DNA of 64,000 nt, taken from assembly GCF_000964085.1 (NCBI RefSeq), contig NZ_JZRB01000004.1:107248-171247 (forward strand), read 5' to 3'. Both the position numbers and the translations under genes were made by a program. The first letter of the stretch is position 1, and the number at the start of each line of letters is the position of its first letter. Of the stretch, positions 11,319 to 21,725 are shown piece by piece. The notes beneath the pieces were generated by a model. It saw only the letters and a program-made list of their open reading frames with translations. It ran no database searches and was not told the origin of the DNA. The stretch comes from Luteibacter yeojuensis. Its GTDB lineage: Bacteria > Pseudomonadota > Gammaproteobacteria > Xanthomonadales > Rhodanobacteraceae.

Positions 11319-11403
11319 AAGCGTATGCGCGCAAGATCCGTATATCCAGCCCTATAGAACGGCCTAAGGTGGTGGCCTCCCCACCCACCCGAGGCCTTCC
11401 GCC

Positions 11404-12468
11404 ATGGCTCTGCAACTGGATAGCTACACCACCCTGGGCCGCTCCGGCCTGCGTGTCAGCCCCGTCTCCCTGGGCACGATGACCTTTGGCGAGGACTGGG
11501 GCTGGGGCGCCGGCGAAGCCGAAAGCCGCGCCATGCTCGACACCTACATGGAGCGTGGCGGCAACTTCATCGACACGGCCAACTTCTACACCGGCGGCAC
11601 CGCCGAAACCCTGCTCGGCAAATTCCTGGCCGGCCGCCGTGACCGCGCGGTGATCGCGACCAAGTACAGCCTCAACGTGGAACCCGGCAACGTCAACGCC
11701 GGTGGCAACCACCGCCGCAACATGGTCCGCGCGGTGGAAGCCAGCCTGAAGCGCCTGGGCACCGATTACATCGACCTCTACTACCTGCACGTGTGGGACT
11801 ACACCACGCCGGTGGAAGAGATCATGCGCGGGTTCGACGACCTGGTGAGCTCAGGCAAGATCGTCTATGCCGGCATCTCCGATGCGCCCGCGTGGCAGGT
11901 GTCGCGCATGCAGACGCTGGCCGAACTGCGTGGCTGGGCGCCGTTCGTCGCCTTGCAGATCGAATACAGCCTCATCGAGCGCACCGTGGAGCACGAGCTG
12001 CTGCCCATGGCCGCCGAGATGGGCCTGGGCGTGCTCGCCTGGTCGCCACTGGGCAGCGGCGTGCTTTCGGGCAAGTACACCCGCGCCGACATCGAGGCGA
12101 ACAAGGGCAAGGACATGTTCAATGGCGGCCGCGCGGCCGTGGCGGCGGGCATGGGCGCGCTCAGCGAAAAGAACCTCGACCTGGTCGACGTGCTGAAGCA
12201 GGTGGCCGAAGACGTGGGGCATTCACCCGCGCAGACCGCCATCGCATGGTTGCTGGCGAAGCAGGCGCCGCGGGTCATCCCCATCCTCGGCGCACGCACG
12301 GCCGCGCAGTTCGAAGAGAACCTGGCCGCGCTGGACGTGACGTTTACCGATGCGCAGATGCAGCGCCTGGACGAGGCCAGCGCCATCGACCCCATCTTCC
12401 CGCATCGCTTCCTGCCGCGCGTGCAGGCCCAGGTGCGCGGCGGCGCCAGCATCGACCGCGCCTGGTAA
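11404..12468 (+). CDS. Aldo/keto reductase (YajO/Tas-like)
   Basis: 354-residue NADPH-dependent carbonyl reductase with a TIM barrel. The catalytic tetrad can be followed: Asp in NFIDTANFY, Tyr in the same motif, Lys in VIATKYSL, His in DLYYLHVWD. NADP-binding elements (SPLGSGVLSGKYT, then ILGARTAAQFEENL) are present. GAGG precedes the ATG. It is divergent from the LysR gene, which probably regulates it. The substrate is unknown; family members reduce aldehydes and ketones, including toxic carbonyls. Confidence 0.92.
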   Translation: MALQLDSYTTLGRSGLRVSPVSLGTMTFGEDWGWGAGEAESRAMLDTYMERGGNFIDTANFYTGGTAETLLGKFLAGRRDRAVIATKYSLNVEPGNVNAGGNHRRNMVRAVEASLKRLGTDYIDLYYLHVWDYTTPVEEIMRGFDDLVSSGKIVYAGISDAPAWQVSRMQTLAELRGWAPFVALQIEYSLIERTVEHELLPMAAEMGLGVLAWSPLGSGVLSGKYTRADIEANKGKDMFNGGRAAVAAGMGALSEKNLDLVDVLKQVAEDVGHSPAQTAIAWLLAKQAPRVIPILGARTAAQFEENLAALDVTFTDAQMQRLDEASAIDPIFPHRFLPRVQAQVRGGASIDRAW

Positions 12469-12583
12469 GCCAAGTGTCCGGCCGGTGTCCGCGGACACCG
12501 GCCGATGTGCTGCAACCCGCATCGCACCGTCGTGGCCCGCGCCTTGCAACGGCGTCTCCCGGATCATCACGGAGATGCCACGC

Positions 12584-13942
12584 ATGGCCCTCGCTTCACG
12601 GCCGCTCGCCCTTGCCACCCTGCTCACCTTGCCCGCCATCGCGGCGGCTACCGAACCCCCTGCGCTGCACTACACGGTCACGCCGGTGGTCGAGCAAGGT
12701 GACCTGAAGGCGCTGGATGTCGTGCTCGAAGGCATCGCGGGCCCCGATGGCACGCTCGATGTCGTGCTGCCCGGCAAACAGGAGCGGCTCGCCGCGAACG
12801 GTGGCCTTTCGGCCGGCAAGGACGGCCACCTCGTGCTTTCGGCGAAGCCGGGCGCGCCCGTGGCGCTGCGCTATCGCCGCAGCGGCACGGCGCCATTCAC
12901 CAACGACCCCGGTATCGAACCCTATGTGACGGCAGGCTGGATGCAGGCACCCTGCAGCGGCCTGCTGGCCATGCCGGCCGATGGCGTGGCGCGCGCGATC
13001 ACGGTCACGTGGCACGTGCCACCCCGCTGGCGTGCGATCACGAGCCTCGACGCCCACCACCCCACCACGCGCGCCGAGGCCGGGGCGTCGGCCTGCTTCC
13101 TTGGCCGCGATGTGAGCGAAGCCAAACAGCCCATCGGCCATGGGGGCGCCCTGCATGTGTACACGACCGACCCGGCCGGTAGCGCCGCGTTCACCGATCT
13201 CGTCGCCAAATCCCTATCCGTAGTGGCGTCGGCCGCGGGCGGTACGGCGCGCGACTACGCCGTATACGCCACGCCGGTGCAGGCCGATGGCGCCGACATC
13301 GCAGGCTGGAGCCAGCCCGGCTTCATGTCGGCGGTGTTCGCGCGAGGCGCCAGGCTGTCGGCGCTCGCCGGCCCGGCCATCAACGACTATGCGCGCATGC
13401 TGGCGCCCACGCCGGTCGACCCCGCCACGGCGTGGTACACGCAGGGCCTGCGCTCGTACCTGGTGGCAAGTGACCTGCTCAGCAGCCACGCGCTCGGCCG
13501 CGAGGACATGGCCGGCTACCTCGACCAGATCATCGCCAACTATGGCAACTCGCCGTTTCGCCGCGCCAGCAACGCGCGGATCGTGTCCGAATGGCAAAGC
13601 TCGCCTGATCTCCAGGCGGTACCTGGCGAGCGCGGCATCCTGTTCGGCTGGCTGCTCGACGCGCAGCTGCGCAAGGCCACGGGCGGCCGGGCCTGCCTGG
13701 CGGACGTGCTCCGCACGCTGGCGCCGTCGGTGTCCGATCCCGGCGTCGCGCTGGCGGCCGCGGTGAAGCAGGCCGGCGGCGGTGACATCACGCCGCTGTA
13801 CGAGAAGTACATCGTGCGCGGCGAGTTGCTGCAGCTGCCGCCGGGCGCACTGGGCCCGTGCATGGTCGTATCCACCGAGACCGATCCCTACGGCTGGCAG
13901 GTGCAGCGCGTATCGGCGCGCTGCACCGCGGCGACGGAGTGA
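12584..13942 (+). CDS. Exported M61 (glycyl aminopeptidase)-like protein without the zinc motif
   Basis: 452 residues, signal peptide about 1-21 (ending AIAAA). The layout (N-terminal beta domain with HYTVTP, later WYTQGLRSYLVASDLL, a C-terminal helical part ending in LYEKYIVRGELLQLP) follows the M61 fold. At the place of the HExxH helix the sequence reads AGPAINDYARM, so no zinc ligands are seen and it is probably not an active peptidase. The ATG at 12584 has GGAG nine bases upstream. It could serve as a binding or inhibitory relative. Family call is by pattern, hence moderate. Confidence 0.65.
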   Translation: MALASRPLALATLLTLPAIAAATEPPALHYTVTPVVEQGDLKALDVVLEGIAGPDGTLDVVLPGKQERLAANGGLSAGKDGHLVLSAKPGAPVALRYRRSGTAPFTNDPGIEPYVTAGWMQAPCSGLLAMPADGVARAITVTWHVPPRWRAITSLDAHHPTTRAEAGASACFLGRDVSEAKQPIGHGGALHVYTTDPAGSAAFTDLVAKSLSVVASAAGGTARDYAVYATPVQADGADIAGWSQPGFMSAVFARGARLSALAGPAINDYARMLAPTPVDPATAWYTQGLRSYLVASDLLSSHALGREDMAGYLDQIIANYGNSPFRRASNARIVSEWQSSPDLQAVPGERGILFGWLLDAQLRKATGGRACLADVLRTLAPSVSDPGVALAAAVKQAGGGDITPLYEKYIVRGELLQLPPGALGPCMVVSTETDPYGWQVQRVSARCTAATE

Positions 13943-13981
13943 TAAGGTGCGGGGCACCGTCCCACCGCGAGCCCACGCCCG

Positions 13982-15352
13982 ATGACCCACCCGCAGGAAA
14001 CGAACCCGGAGCACCTCCGGCGCAGCCTTTCGAACCGCCACCTCCAGCTCATCGCCATCGGCGGCGCCATCGGCACCGGCCTGTTCATGGGTTCGGGCAA
14101 GACCATCAGCCTCGCGGGGCCGTCCATCCTCTTCGTGTACCTCATCATCGGCGTGATGCTGTTCTTCGTCATGCGCGCGATGGGCGAGCTGCTGCTGTCG
14201 AACCTGGAGTACAAGTCGTTCATTGACTTCTCCACCGACCTGCTCGGGCCCTGGGCCGGGTTCTTCTGCGGGTGGACCTACTGGTTCTGCTGGATCATCA
14301 CCGCCATCGCGGACGTGATCGCCATCGCCAACTACGCGCAGTTCTGGTTCCCCTCGCTGGCGCCGTGGATACCCGCGGTGCTGTGCGTGTTGCTCCTGCT
14401 CACGCTTAACCTCACCACGGTGCGCCTCTTCGGTGAACTCGAGTTCTGGTTCGCGCTGATCAAGATCATCGCCATCTGCGCGCTCATCGTCACGGGCTTC
14501 GGCATGGTGGCGTGGGCGTTCCGCTCGCCCGATGGCCACGTCGCCTCGCTCGCCAACCTGTGGAACGACGGCGGCATGTTCCCCATGGGGGTGAACGGCT
14601 TCTTCGCGGGTTTCCAGATCGCGGTGTTCGCCTTCGTCGGCATCGAGCTGGTGGGCACCACCGCGGCGGAGACGGCCGACCCGGAGCGCAACCTGCCCAA
14701 GGCCATCAACTCGATCCCCGTGCGCATCATCATCTTCTACGTGCTCGCGCTCATCGTGATTATGTCGGTGACGCCATGGCGCCAGGTGCTGCCGGGCAAG
14801 AGCCCGTTCGTTGAACTGTTCGTGCTGGCGGGCATCCCCGCGGCGGCGAGCCTCATCAACTTCGTGGTGCTCACCTCGGCCACGTCGTCGGCCAACAGCG
14901 GCATGTTCTCCACCAGCCGCATGCTCTATGGCCTGGCCGAGGAGGACCATGCACCGCGCGCGTTCCGGCGCCTGTCGAAAGCGGCCGTGCCGTCGCGCGG
15001 GCTCATCTTCTCGTGCGTCTGCCTGCTCGGCGGCGCCATGCTTGTCTACGTGGTGCCGAACCTCGTCACCGCGTTCACGCTGGTCACGACGCTGTCGGCC
15101 ATCCTGTTCATGTTCGTGTGGTCGCTCATCCTCTGCTCGTACATGGCCTACCGGAAGAAGCGGCCCGAGCTGCACGCGGTGTCGTCGTACAAGATGCCCG
15201 GCGGCGTGCTCATGTGCTGGGTGTGCCTGGCATTCTTCGCCTTCGTGCTGGTGCTGCTCACGCTGGAAGCCGATACCCGCCAGGCGCTGCTGGCCAGCCC
15301 GGCGTGGTTCGCGATCCTGGGCATCGGGTACGCGCTGCGCCGCAAGCGTTAA
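13982..15352 (+). CDS. cycA: Amino-acid permease, CycA type (D-Ala/D-Ser/Gly:H+ symporter)
   Basis: 456-residue inner-membrane transporter of the AAT family with about 12 transmembrane helices. The helix-1 motif GGAIGTGLFMGSGKTI, FVGIELVGTTAAET in helix 6 and NLPKAINSIPVRI are diagnostic of the family, and the overall sequence matches CycA closely in length. It would import glycine and D-amino acids. It starts 39 bases after the M61-like gene. A paired REP element follows the stop and may form the 3' hairpin. Confidence 0.85.
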   Translation: MTHPQETNPEHLRRSLSNRHLQLIAIGGAIGTGLFMGSGKTISLAGPSILFVYLIIGVMLFFVMRAMGELLLSNLEYKSFIDFSTDLLGPWAGFFCGWTYWFCWIITAIADVIAIANYAQFWFPSLAPWIPAVLCVLLLLTLNLTTVRLFGELEFWFALIKIIAICALIVTGFGMVAWAFRSPDGHVASLANLWNDGGMFPMGVNGFFAGFQIAVFAFVGIELVGTTAAETADPERNLPKAINSIPVRIIIFYVLALIVIMSVTPWRQVLPGKSPFVELFVLAGIPAAASLINFVVLTSATSSANSGMFSTSRMLYGLAEEDHAPRAFRRLSKAAVPSRGLIFSCVCLLGGAMLVYVVPNLVTAFTLVTTLSAILFMFVWSLILCSYMAYRKKRPELHAVSSYKMPGGVLMCWVCLAFFAFVLVLLTLEADTRQALLASPAWFAILGIGYALRRKR

Positions 15353-15372
15353 CGCCCCCTCTGTGGCTTTCC

Positions 15373-15419
15373 CTGTGGGAGCGCGCTGCGCGCGATCGCG
15401 CGCAAGCGCGCTCCCACAG
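15373..15419. repeat. Paired inverted REP element (REPIN-like), GTGGGAGCGCGC type
   Basis: Two inverted copies meet almost without a loop: CTGTGGGAGCGCGCTGCG then, after GCGATCGC, CGCAAGCGCGCTCCCACAG. It can form a long hairpin just after cycA. The same unit recurs at 20.3, 34.6, 41.2, 63.0 and 63.9 kb. Confidence 0.8.
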
Positions 15420-15553
15420 GTGAGGTGAGGGCCATCATCTTTGTGAAGGCTCCGGGTGGGCCTTCACACCCCATGGCATAGCCATTGCTGCGTTCCCGGG
15501 ACGAGGGTGCCGGTGTCGGTTTCCCATCGCGCCTACCCGGGAACCCAGCGCCC

Positions 15554-16567
15554 ATGACCCTTCCGTGCCCTGCCGCGTCGCGGCCAAAAGTGCCCCTCCT
15601 CGCCGCCCTCGGCGCCGGCGTGGGACTGTTCCTGTCGCACCCGGCCCACGCGGCCACCGAGGGTGGCGACCTTTTGACATCCAACCGCACCGCCCTGCTC
15701 GACGACGGCCGGCAGATCCGTGCGTCGGTACTGCGCCATACGCTGGTGCAGGCCACCGGCGGGGCCCGCGACGACGGCATGTGGACCTCGACCTGGGGCC
15801 ACTGGGGCGACCACGACGGCAACGCCGGCGCCGCGCGCCTGCGCAGCAACGGGGGCGGCGTGGTGGGGGGCATCGACCGCGACCTGGGCGAGCTCCACGT
15901 CGGTGCGCTCGTGGGTGCCGGCAACCTGACCGCCCGCGCGCCGGGTGGCGTGGTCCAGGCCCAGTCGTCGGTCGCCGGCGGCTACGTCAGCGGCCAGCAA
16001 GGCCATTGGGAATGGCAGGGCGGCGCCAGCTACACCTGGAGCCGGATGGATAGCCACCGGCGCACGCCAGGTGCCGTCGCCGAAGCCCGCTACGGCGGCG
16101 GCATCGCCCAGGCCTGGGTGGACGGCGGTTACCGCTTCGCCACCCCGCGTGGCTCCATCACCCCATTCGTGAACCTGGCCCGCGCGCAGCTGTTCCAGGA
16201 CGCGATCAACGAAACCAACGCGCCCACGGCGCTGCGCGTGGACGGCACCCACGGCCATGTCGACATCGGCACCGTGGGCGTGCGCGGTGCCATGCAGTTC
16301 CAGGATGGCGTCGTCGGCCACGCCGGCCTCGGCTACCAGCATGCCTGGGGCGACGACGTGCGCCCCACCGATACCCAGCGGCTCATCCCCGACGGCGACC
16401 CGATGCGCGCCATCGGCGTGCCGACGCCCCGCAACGCCGCGGTCGCCGACCTCGGCATCGCGTTCGCGACCAGCAAGGGCACCTCGGTGGATGCGAGCTA
16501 CCGCGGCATGTTCGGCGGCGGCAGCAAGGACCAGGCGCTGCGCGTGAGCGTCACCATCAAGTGGTGA
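15554..16567 (+). CDS. Autotransporter-type outer-membrane beta-barrel, no passenger
   Basis: 337 residues with a signal peptide (about 1-36, ending SHPAHAA). The mature part is a beta domain of the autotransporter kind: alternating amphipathic strands such as WQGGASYTWSRMD, AWVDGGYRFATP and PFVNLARAQLFQD, closing with a C-terminal aromatic (VSVTIKW) for BAM insertion. Only about 60 residues precede the barrel, so there is almost no passenger domain. Possible role: barrel translocating another protein, or a free outer-membrane protein. No Shine-Dalgarno of note. Confidence 0.75.
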   Translation: MTLPCPAASRPKVPLLAALGAGVGLFLSHPAHAATEGGDLLTSNRTALLDDGRQIRASVLRHTLVQATGGARDDGMWTSTWGHWGDHDGNAGAARLRSNGGGVVGGIDRDLGELHVGALVGAGNLTARAPGGVVQAQSSVAGGYVSGQQGHWEWQGGASYTWSRMDSHRRTPGAVAEARYGGGIAQAWVDGGYRFATPRGSITPFVNLARAQLFQDAINETNAPTALRVDGTHGHVDIGTVGVRGAMQFQDGVVGHAGLGYQHAWGDDVRPTDTQRLIPDGDPMRAIGVPTPRNAAVADLGIAFATSKGTSVDASYRGMFGGGSKDQALRVSVTIKW

Positions 16568-16582
16568 CGCCCAGGGCGGGCG

Positions 16583-17074
16583 TCAGCGCGCGGCGCGGCG
16601 CGCGATCTGCACGTTGAGGGCCTGGTGCACGGCCGGCAGGCCCGCCAGGTCGAACGTATACGGAAAGAACGAGGGCGCCCGCATGTGCAGCACCGTGTGC
16701 GAGGCGAGCAGGCCCTCGAACGCACGGCGGGTAGGCGTGCTGCGCGGCACGAAGGTAAACGTGCCATTGATGCATTCGCGGCGGAACGCCAGGCGCTGGC
16801 CCTCGATGTCGAAGACCGCGCTGCGCCCGATCGAACCCGCGGCGCAGTTGGCACGCTGCGGCAGCTCGCGGAAGCCATACGAAACACGATGCGTCGGCCG
16901 GTCCTCATAGGCGACCAGGCCAAACTGCGCACCGTGCTGGTCCGGCAGCAGGTACACGCCGCGACCCTGGTCCCAGCCCTGGGTAGCGAGATCGGCGGCG
17001 AGCGTGGGGGCGGTGAAGGCGCACAGCGCGAGTGCGCCGGCGACGAGGGGGAACATCCGTGAAGCACGTGCCAT
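16583..17074 (-). CDS. Exported protein of unknown function
   Basis: 163 residues with a clear signal peptide (about 1-26, ending APTLAA). The mature part has two cysteines (RANCAAGS and RRECINGTF), which could form a disulfide, and no motif I recognise. The ATG at 17074 has AGGAG at eight bases; a longer frame upstream lacks such a site. It runs in the same direction as two genes upstream but is separated from them by about 90 bases. Confidence 0.75.
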   Translation of the reverse strand: MARASRMFPLVAGALALCAFTAPTLAADLATQGWDQGRGVYLLPDQHGAQFGLVAYEDRPTHRVSYGFRELPQRANCAAGSIGRSAVFDIEGQRLAFRRECINGTFTFVPRSTPTRRAFEGLLASHTVLHMRAPSFFPYTFDLAGLPAVHQALNVQIARRAAR

Positions 17075-17161
17075 GGTGTCGGCTCCTGCCGGTGGGGATG
17101 CCGTGTGTATAGCACCGGGTCGCAAGTTCCTGCTACCGCGTGGCGCCCACATGACAGCGAA

Positions 17162-17659
17162 TTAATGTGACAGCGATGCCCCTTGGCGCACCAGCGCGGC
17201 GATGAACGCGTCGCGGTCGTCCGGGGCGAGCAGCAGCTTGCGGCCACCCGTGGGCTGCAGCACCACGGCGGGGCCACGGTGGCGCGAGGCCACCTTCAGC
17301 ATGCCCAGGCGCCGCGAATAGAACAGGCCATCGAAGGCGAAGAAGCCGCCATTGCCGAAGACGCGGATGAGGCCGCGGAACCCGTCGTCATCGGCATGCA
17401 CCGCCGCGCCGCGCAGTTCCACGGTGGTGCGGCCGACCTGGCGGCGGATGACGAGCCGGCCATCGCCCACTTCATAGCGAAGCGGTGAAACGGCATAGCA
17501 GACGGCCAGTGCCAGCGTGAGGATGCCGGCGAACGGCACGCCGAGCACCGCTGGCGCATCGCGTGTCATCACGATGGCCACGGCGGCGACGACCAGCAGT
17601 ACCGTGGCGATGCCGATCCAGCGGACCGTGCCCGACATGCTGGTGGCGAAGGTTTGCAT
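17162..17659 (-). CDS. Two-helix membrane protein with bacterial PH-like domain
   Basis: 165 residues. Two adjacent hydrophobic segments (about 12-30 and 38-55) are followed by a beta-rich region starting PLRYEVGDGRLVIRR and containing FFAFDGLFYSRRLG, typical of bacterial PH (YdbT/DUF304-like) domains on the cytoplasmic face. The ATG at 17659 lies ten bases after the stop of the upstream gene, with GAGG before it, so the two are one operon. Function unknown. Confidence 0.75.
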   Translation of the reverse strand: MQTFATSMSGTVRWIGIATVLLVVAAVAIVMTRDAPAVLGVPFAGILTLALAVCYAVSPLRYEVGDGRLVIRRQVGRTTVELRGAAVHADDDGFRGLIRVFGNGGFFAFDGLFYSRRLGMLKVASRHRGPAVVLQPTGGRKLLLAPDDRDAFIAALVRQGASLSH

Positions 17660-17669
17660 GGCGCGGGCC

Positions 17670-18992
17670 TCAGTGGCTTTCAGGTGCCGGTGCGGGCACC
17701 GGGGCGGCGAGCAACAGCTTGCCACGGTTCACCGAGATATACGCCGCCGCGGCGGGCACCGCCTTGCCGTCCTTCACGCGCCACGCCGCCACCATCCAGT
17801 CGTCGTTGACGCGCCAGCCCACGTGGCCGTGGTCGATGAGGCCGAGCAGGGTTTCGCCGCGGAACACGAGCGGGAACGGCTGCGCATCGCTGCTGTAGCC
17901 GGTCATCTTGCCACCGGCATCGTCGAGCAAGGGCAACTCGGGCGGCTGGCCGTCTTTTTCCAGCGGGCCGCCGGTGGCCTGCGCCGCCTTTAGCACGGCC
18001 GCATACGCACCCTTGTCGTAACCCGGGAACGCGGCATCCATCGTGCCCTTCTGCGGGCTGCGGTCGAAGCGCGTCGCGGCGGCGAGCGCCGCCCTGGCGA
18101 AGTCGTCGCAGGGGGCCTTGTCGGGCCCGCACGTGGCCGCGTCCACTTTCAGCGCGCGGTCGAAGCGGAAGACGAGCATGCGCGCATGATCGAAAGTCTT
18201 GCCGTTCCAGGCGGCGGCGATAAGCCCGGCTTCGTCCTGCGAGCCGCCGCGGACGAGGAACGCGACGGTGCGGTCACCGATGCGCGCCATCCCGTGGTTC
18301 GTCATGCAATCGCCATCGCCCCACACGTCGGGGCGCGGCACCGCGATGGCGCGCTTGCCATCGATGCGAAAGGGGGTTTCGCTCCAGCAGTGCGCGGTAC
18401 CGCCCATGGACCACAGCGAGCTGACGGGCGAACCCTCAAGCTTGCGATAGCCGGCGTAGCTGTCGAGCTCCTTCAAGGCCGCCGCCACTTTGGCGTCGGG
18501 TTCGTAGGGGAACCCTTTGCCATCCTCCAGCTGCACGTCCTGGGCGAGCGTGATGCCGGCCCCCAGCTTCGCGAGGTCGTCGGGAATCACCGCACCGGCC
18601 GCGGGGAGCTTCGCCGCGGCGTCGCGCAATGCCTCGAAGGGCGCCGGCCACGCTTTTGCATCGAGCCCTTTCAGGAACGCGATGCGGTCGCCATAGAGCC
18701 CAAGCACGCTGGCCTGCGCCTTGGCCACCGAAGGGTAGGCCGACAGCGTTTCATCGCGTGCCGCCAGCCAGTGCCGCTGGTCGAGCTTCAGTGCGTCGGC
18801 CAGCTCGGGGTGGGTGGCCAGCGCGGCCTTGAAGGCCTCGCCCAATTGGCCGTCCGCGGCCGAGACCTTCGGCGTGGCGCAGATGGCCTTCTCCACGCCG
18901 GTGGACGCTTTCGCGCAATCGAACCCGGCCGCCTGCGCCCACGGTGCCAGCACGGCCAGCGCCAGCCCGATCCCTGCCTTGAACTTCCGCAC
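17670..18992 (-). CDS. Exported DUF1176-type protein with LprI-like N-terminal domain
   Basis: 440 residues, GTG start with AAGGAG at eight bases, signal peptide about 1-21 (APWAQAA). Residues 24-110 match the LprI/DUF1311 lysozyme-inhibitor-like domain (FDCAKASTGVEKAICATPKV with paired cysteines). The rest is a DUF1176-like region (SSLWSMGGTAHCWSETPFRI, GDGDCMTNHG, ending VNRGKLLLAAP). LprI-like domains can bind lysozyme; whether this one does is unknown. In operon with the PH-like membrane protein. Confidence 0.8.
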   Translation of the reverse strand: MRKFKAGIGLALAVLAPWAQAAGFDCAKASTGVEKAICATPKVSAADGQLGEAFKAALATHPELADALKLDQRHWLAARDETLSAYPSVAKAQASVLGLYGDRIAFLKGLDAKAWPAPFEALRDAAAKLPAAGAVIPDDLAKLGAGITLAQDVQLEDGKGFPYEPDAKVAAALKELDSYAGYRKLEGSPVSSLWSMGGTAHCWSETPFRIDGKRAIAVPRPDVWGDGDCMTNHGMARIGDRTVAFLVRGGSQDEAGLIAAAWNGKTFDHARMLVFRFDRALKVDAATCGPDKAPCDDFARAALAAATRFDRSPQKGTMDAAFPGYDKGAYAAVLKAAQATGGPLEKDGQPPELPLLDDAGGKMTGYSSDAQPFPLVFRGETLLGLIDHGHVGWRVNDDWMVAAWRVKDGKAVPAAAAYISVNRGKLLLAAPVPAPAPESH

Positions 18993-19253
18993 GTGGTTCT
19001 CCTTGGGTCATGGTCGCGAAAGGCGCCATTGTACGAACACGCCCCCACGCGGCTGTGTGATTTCACGGTTTCTTTGCGCGATCGGGGCATTCGCACCGGG
19101 AACGTGTAGGCGTAGGACTACAGAAATGCCCGCGCCCGCGGGTTACATTGCGTCACCCGGTGGGATCCGGGGTCCGGGGGGATTGAACATGGCCGTATCG
19201 CGGGGTGCCGGGAGGCACCACGTCCTCGCAGCAACACCCGTGGCGCGCGTCGC

Positions 19254-19958
19254 ATGAGCGGCGCGTTCAAGCCCGTGCGCCATCTTTACGCCGACGCGCT
19301 CAGCCGGCTGTCGTGGCTCGACTTCGAGAAGCAGGTGGCCCGCCACTTCGAAAGCCAGGGGTATGCCGTGGAGCACGCGCGCCATGGCGACCCGGCCCAT
19401 CGTGGCTTCGACCTCGTGCTGCGCCGGGGCGACGAGACCGTCATCGCCATGTGCAAGCACTGGACGGCGTTCCAGGTGCCGCACGAGGACGTGCACCGGG
19501 TGATCGGCCAGATGCCGCACGCCGGCGCCACCAGCGCCATGCTCATCACCTCGGGGGAATTCACCCGGGCCGCCATCGACGCCGCCGCCCGCTTCCGCCA
19601 CGTGCGCCTCGTGGATGGCCGCGCGCTGCGTGCCCTGCTGGGCCCCGTCGAGGAGCCCCACGGGTTCCGCCTGCCGCCACCCGAGTCACCCATCTGGGCC
19701 CCCGTGCAGGCGCTGCCGCCAGCACCTCCCGAGCCCTCGCCCGGGCGGGGCGCCGCCGTCGCCAGCGTCGTCGCGGCCATGGTCATGGCCCTGGCCATGG
19801 TCACGCTGTTCACCTGGTACATCCGCGATATCCATGCCACGCGCGGCGGCGCCACCGCCGAAAGCGCGGTCTACCGCAACGGCGGCGTGGCCCCGGCACC
19901 GCCGCCGCTGGCGGTCGCGCCACCGGCGCCGGTGCCGGGCACTGGCGGAACACCTTGA
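19254..19958 (+). CDS. Membrane-anchored Mrr-like (restriction endonuclease fold) protein
   Basis: 234 residues. About 18-125 resembles the Mrr_cat PD-(D/E)xK domain: LDFEKQVARHFESQGY helix, then GFDLVLRRGDETVIAMCKHW, then SAMLITSGEFTRAAIDAAARF. In active Mrr proteins the last catalytic strand reads QCK; here it is MCK, so the Gln/Glu is replaced by Met. A single transmembrane segment (about 165-185) follows a Pro-rich linker and the tail is Pro/Ala rich. The nuclease domain would face the cytoplasm. It may be inactive or a DNA-binding relative. Downstream is a small membrane-protein gene. Confidence 0.78.
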   Translation: MSGAFKPVRHLYADALSRLSWLDFEKQVARHFESQGYAVEHARHGDPAHRGFDLVLRRGDETVIAMCKHWTAFQVPHEDVHRVIGQMPHAGATSAMLITSGEFTRAAIDAAARFRHVRLVDGRALRALLGPVEEPHGFRLPPPESPIWAPVQALPPAPPEPSPGRGAAVASVVAAMVMALAMVTLFTWYIRDIHATRGGATAESAVYRNGGVAPAPPPLAVAPPAPVPGTGGTP

Positions 19959-20008
19959 CCGGGCATAGGATCCGCACTGTCCGCGCCCGCGGGCACAGGG
20001 GAAAACAC

Positions 20009-20257
20009 ATGGAACTGCCGCACAGCACGGCACCGGCCGCGGACCGCCCGTCCGTGGCCCACCACCGGCCTGGCCGGGCCCGGCGCACGCGCCCGGACCA
20101 CGCCGCGCCGCGCGCCCGCCGCCCGCTTTCCGCGAAGGTGCGCCGCTATCTCTGGTACACGGCCGCCGCCGTCGGCATCTATGGCGCCAGCCTGGCCTAC
20201 GCCCATCTCGAAGAGGCCTCGCACCAGGCCGTCCAGGCGACGAACGCCGCCCACTAA
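20009..20257 (+). CDS. Small basic single-helix membrane protein
   Basis: 82 residues: an Arg/His/Pro-rich N-terminal half (RPGRARRTRPDHAAPRARRP) followed by one transmembrane helix (about 48-66, YLWYTAAAVGIYGASLAYA). The ATG is preceded by AGGGGA at seven bases. It lies 50 bases after the Mrr-like gene. Function unknown; the basic tail could contact nucleic acid or phospholipid head groups. Confidence 0.6.
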   Translation: MELPHSTAPAADRPSVAHHRPGRARRTRPDHAAPRARRPLSAKVRRYLWYTAAAVGIYGASLAYAHLEEASHQAVQATNAAH

Positions 20258-20273
20258 CGCTCCCGGGCGGCCC

Positions 20274-20299
20274 TGGTGGGAGCGCGCTTGCGCGCGATA
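20274..20299 (+). repeat. Single REP unit, GTGGGAGCGCGC type
   Basis: TGGTGGGAGCGCGCTTGCGC and a short tail lie between the small membrane protein and dbpA, in the forward orientation without an inverted partner. Confidence 0.7.
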
Positions 20300-20337
20300 G
20301 ACCGTCGTCGACAAGCATTCATGCGAAAATCGCACCC

Positions 20338-21708
<1,371 letters not shown>

Positions 21709-21725
21709 GGAAAGAGCGCTAGCCC

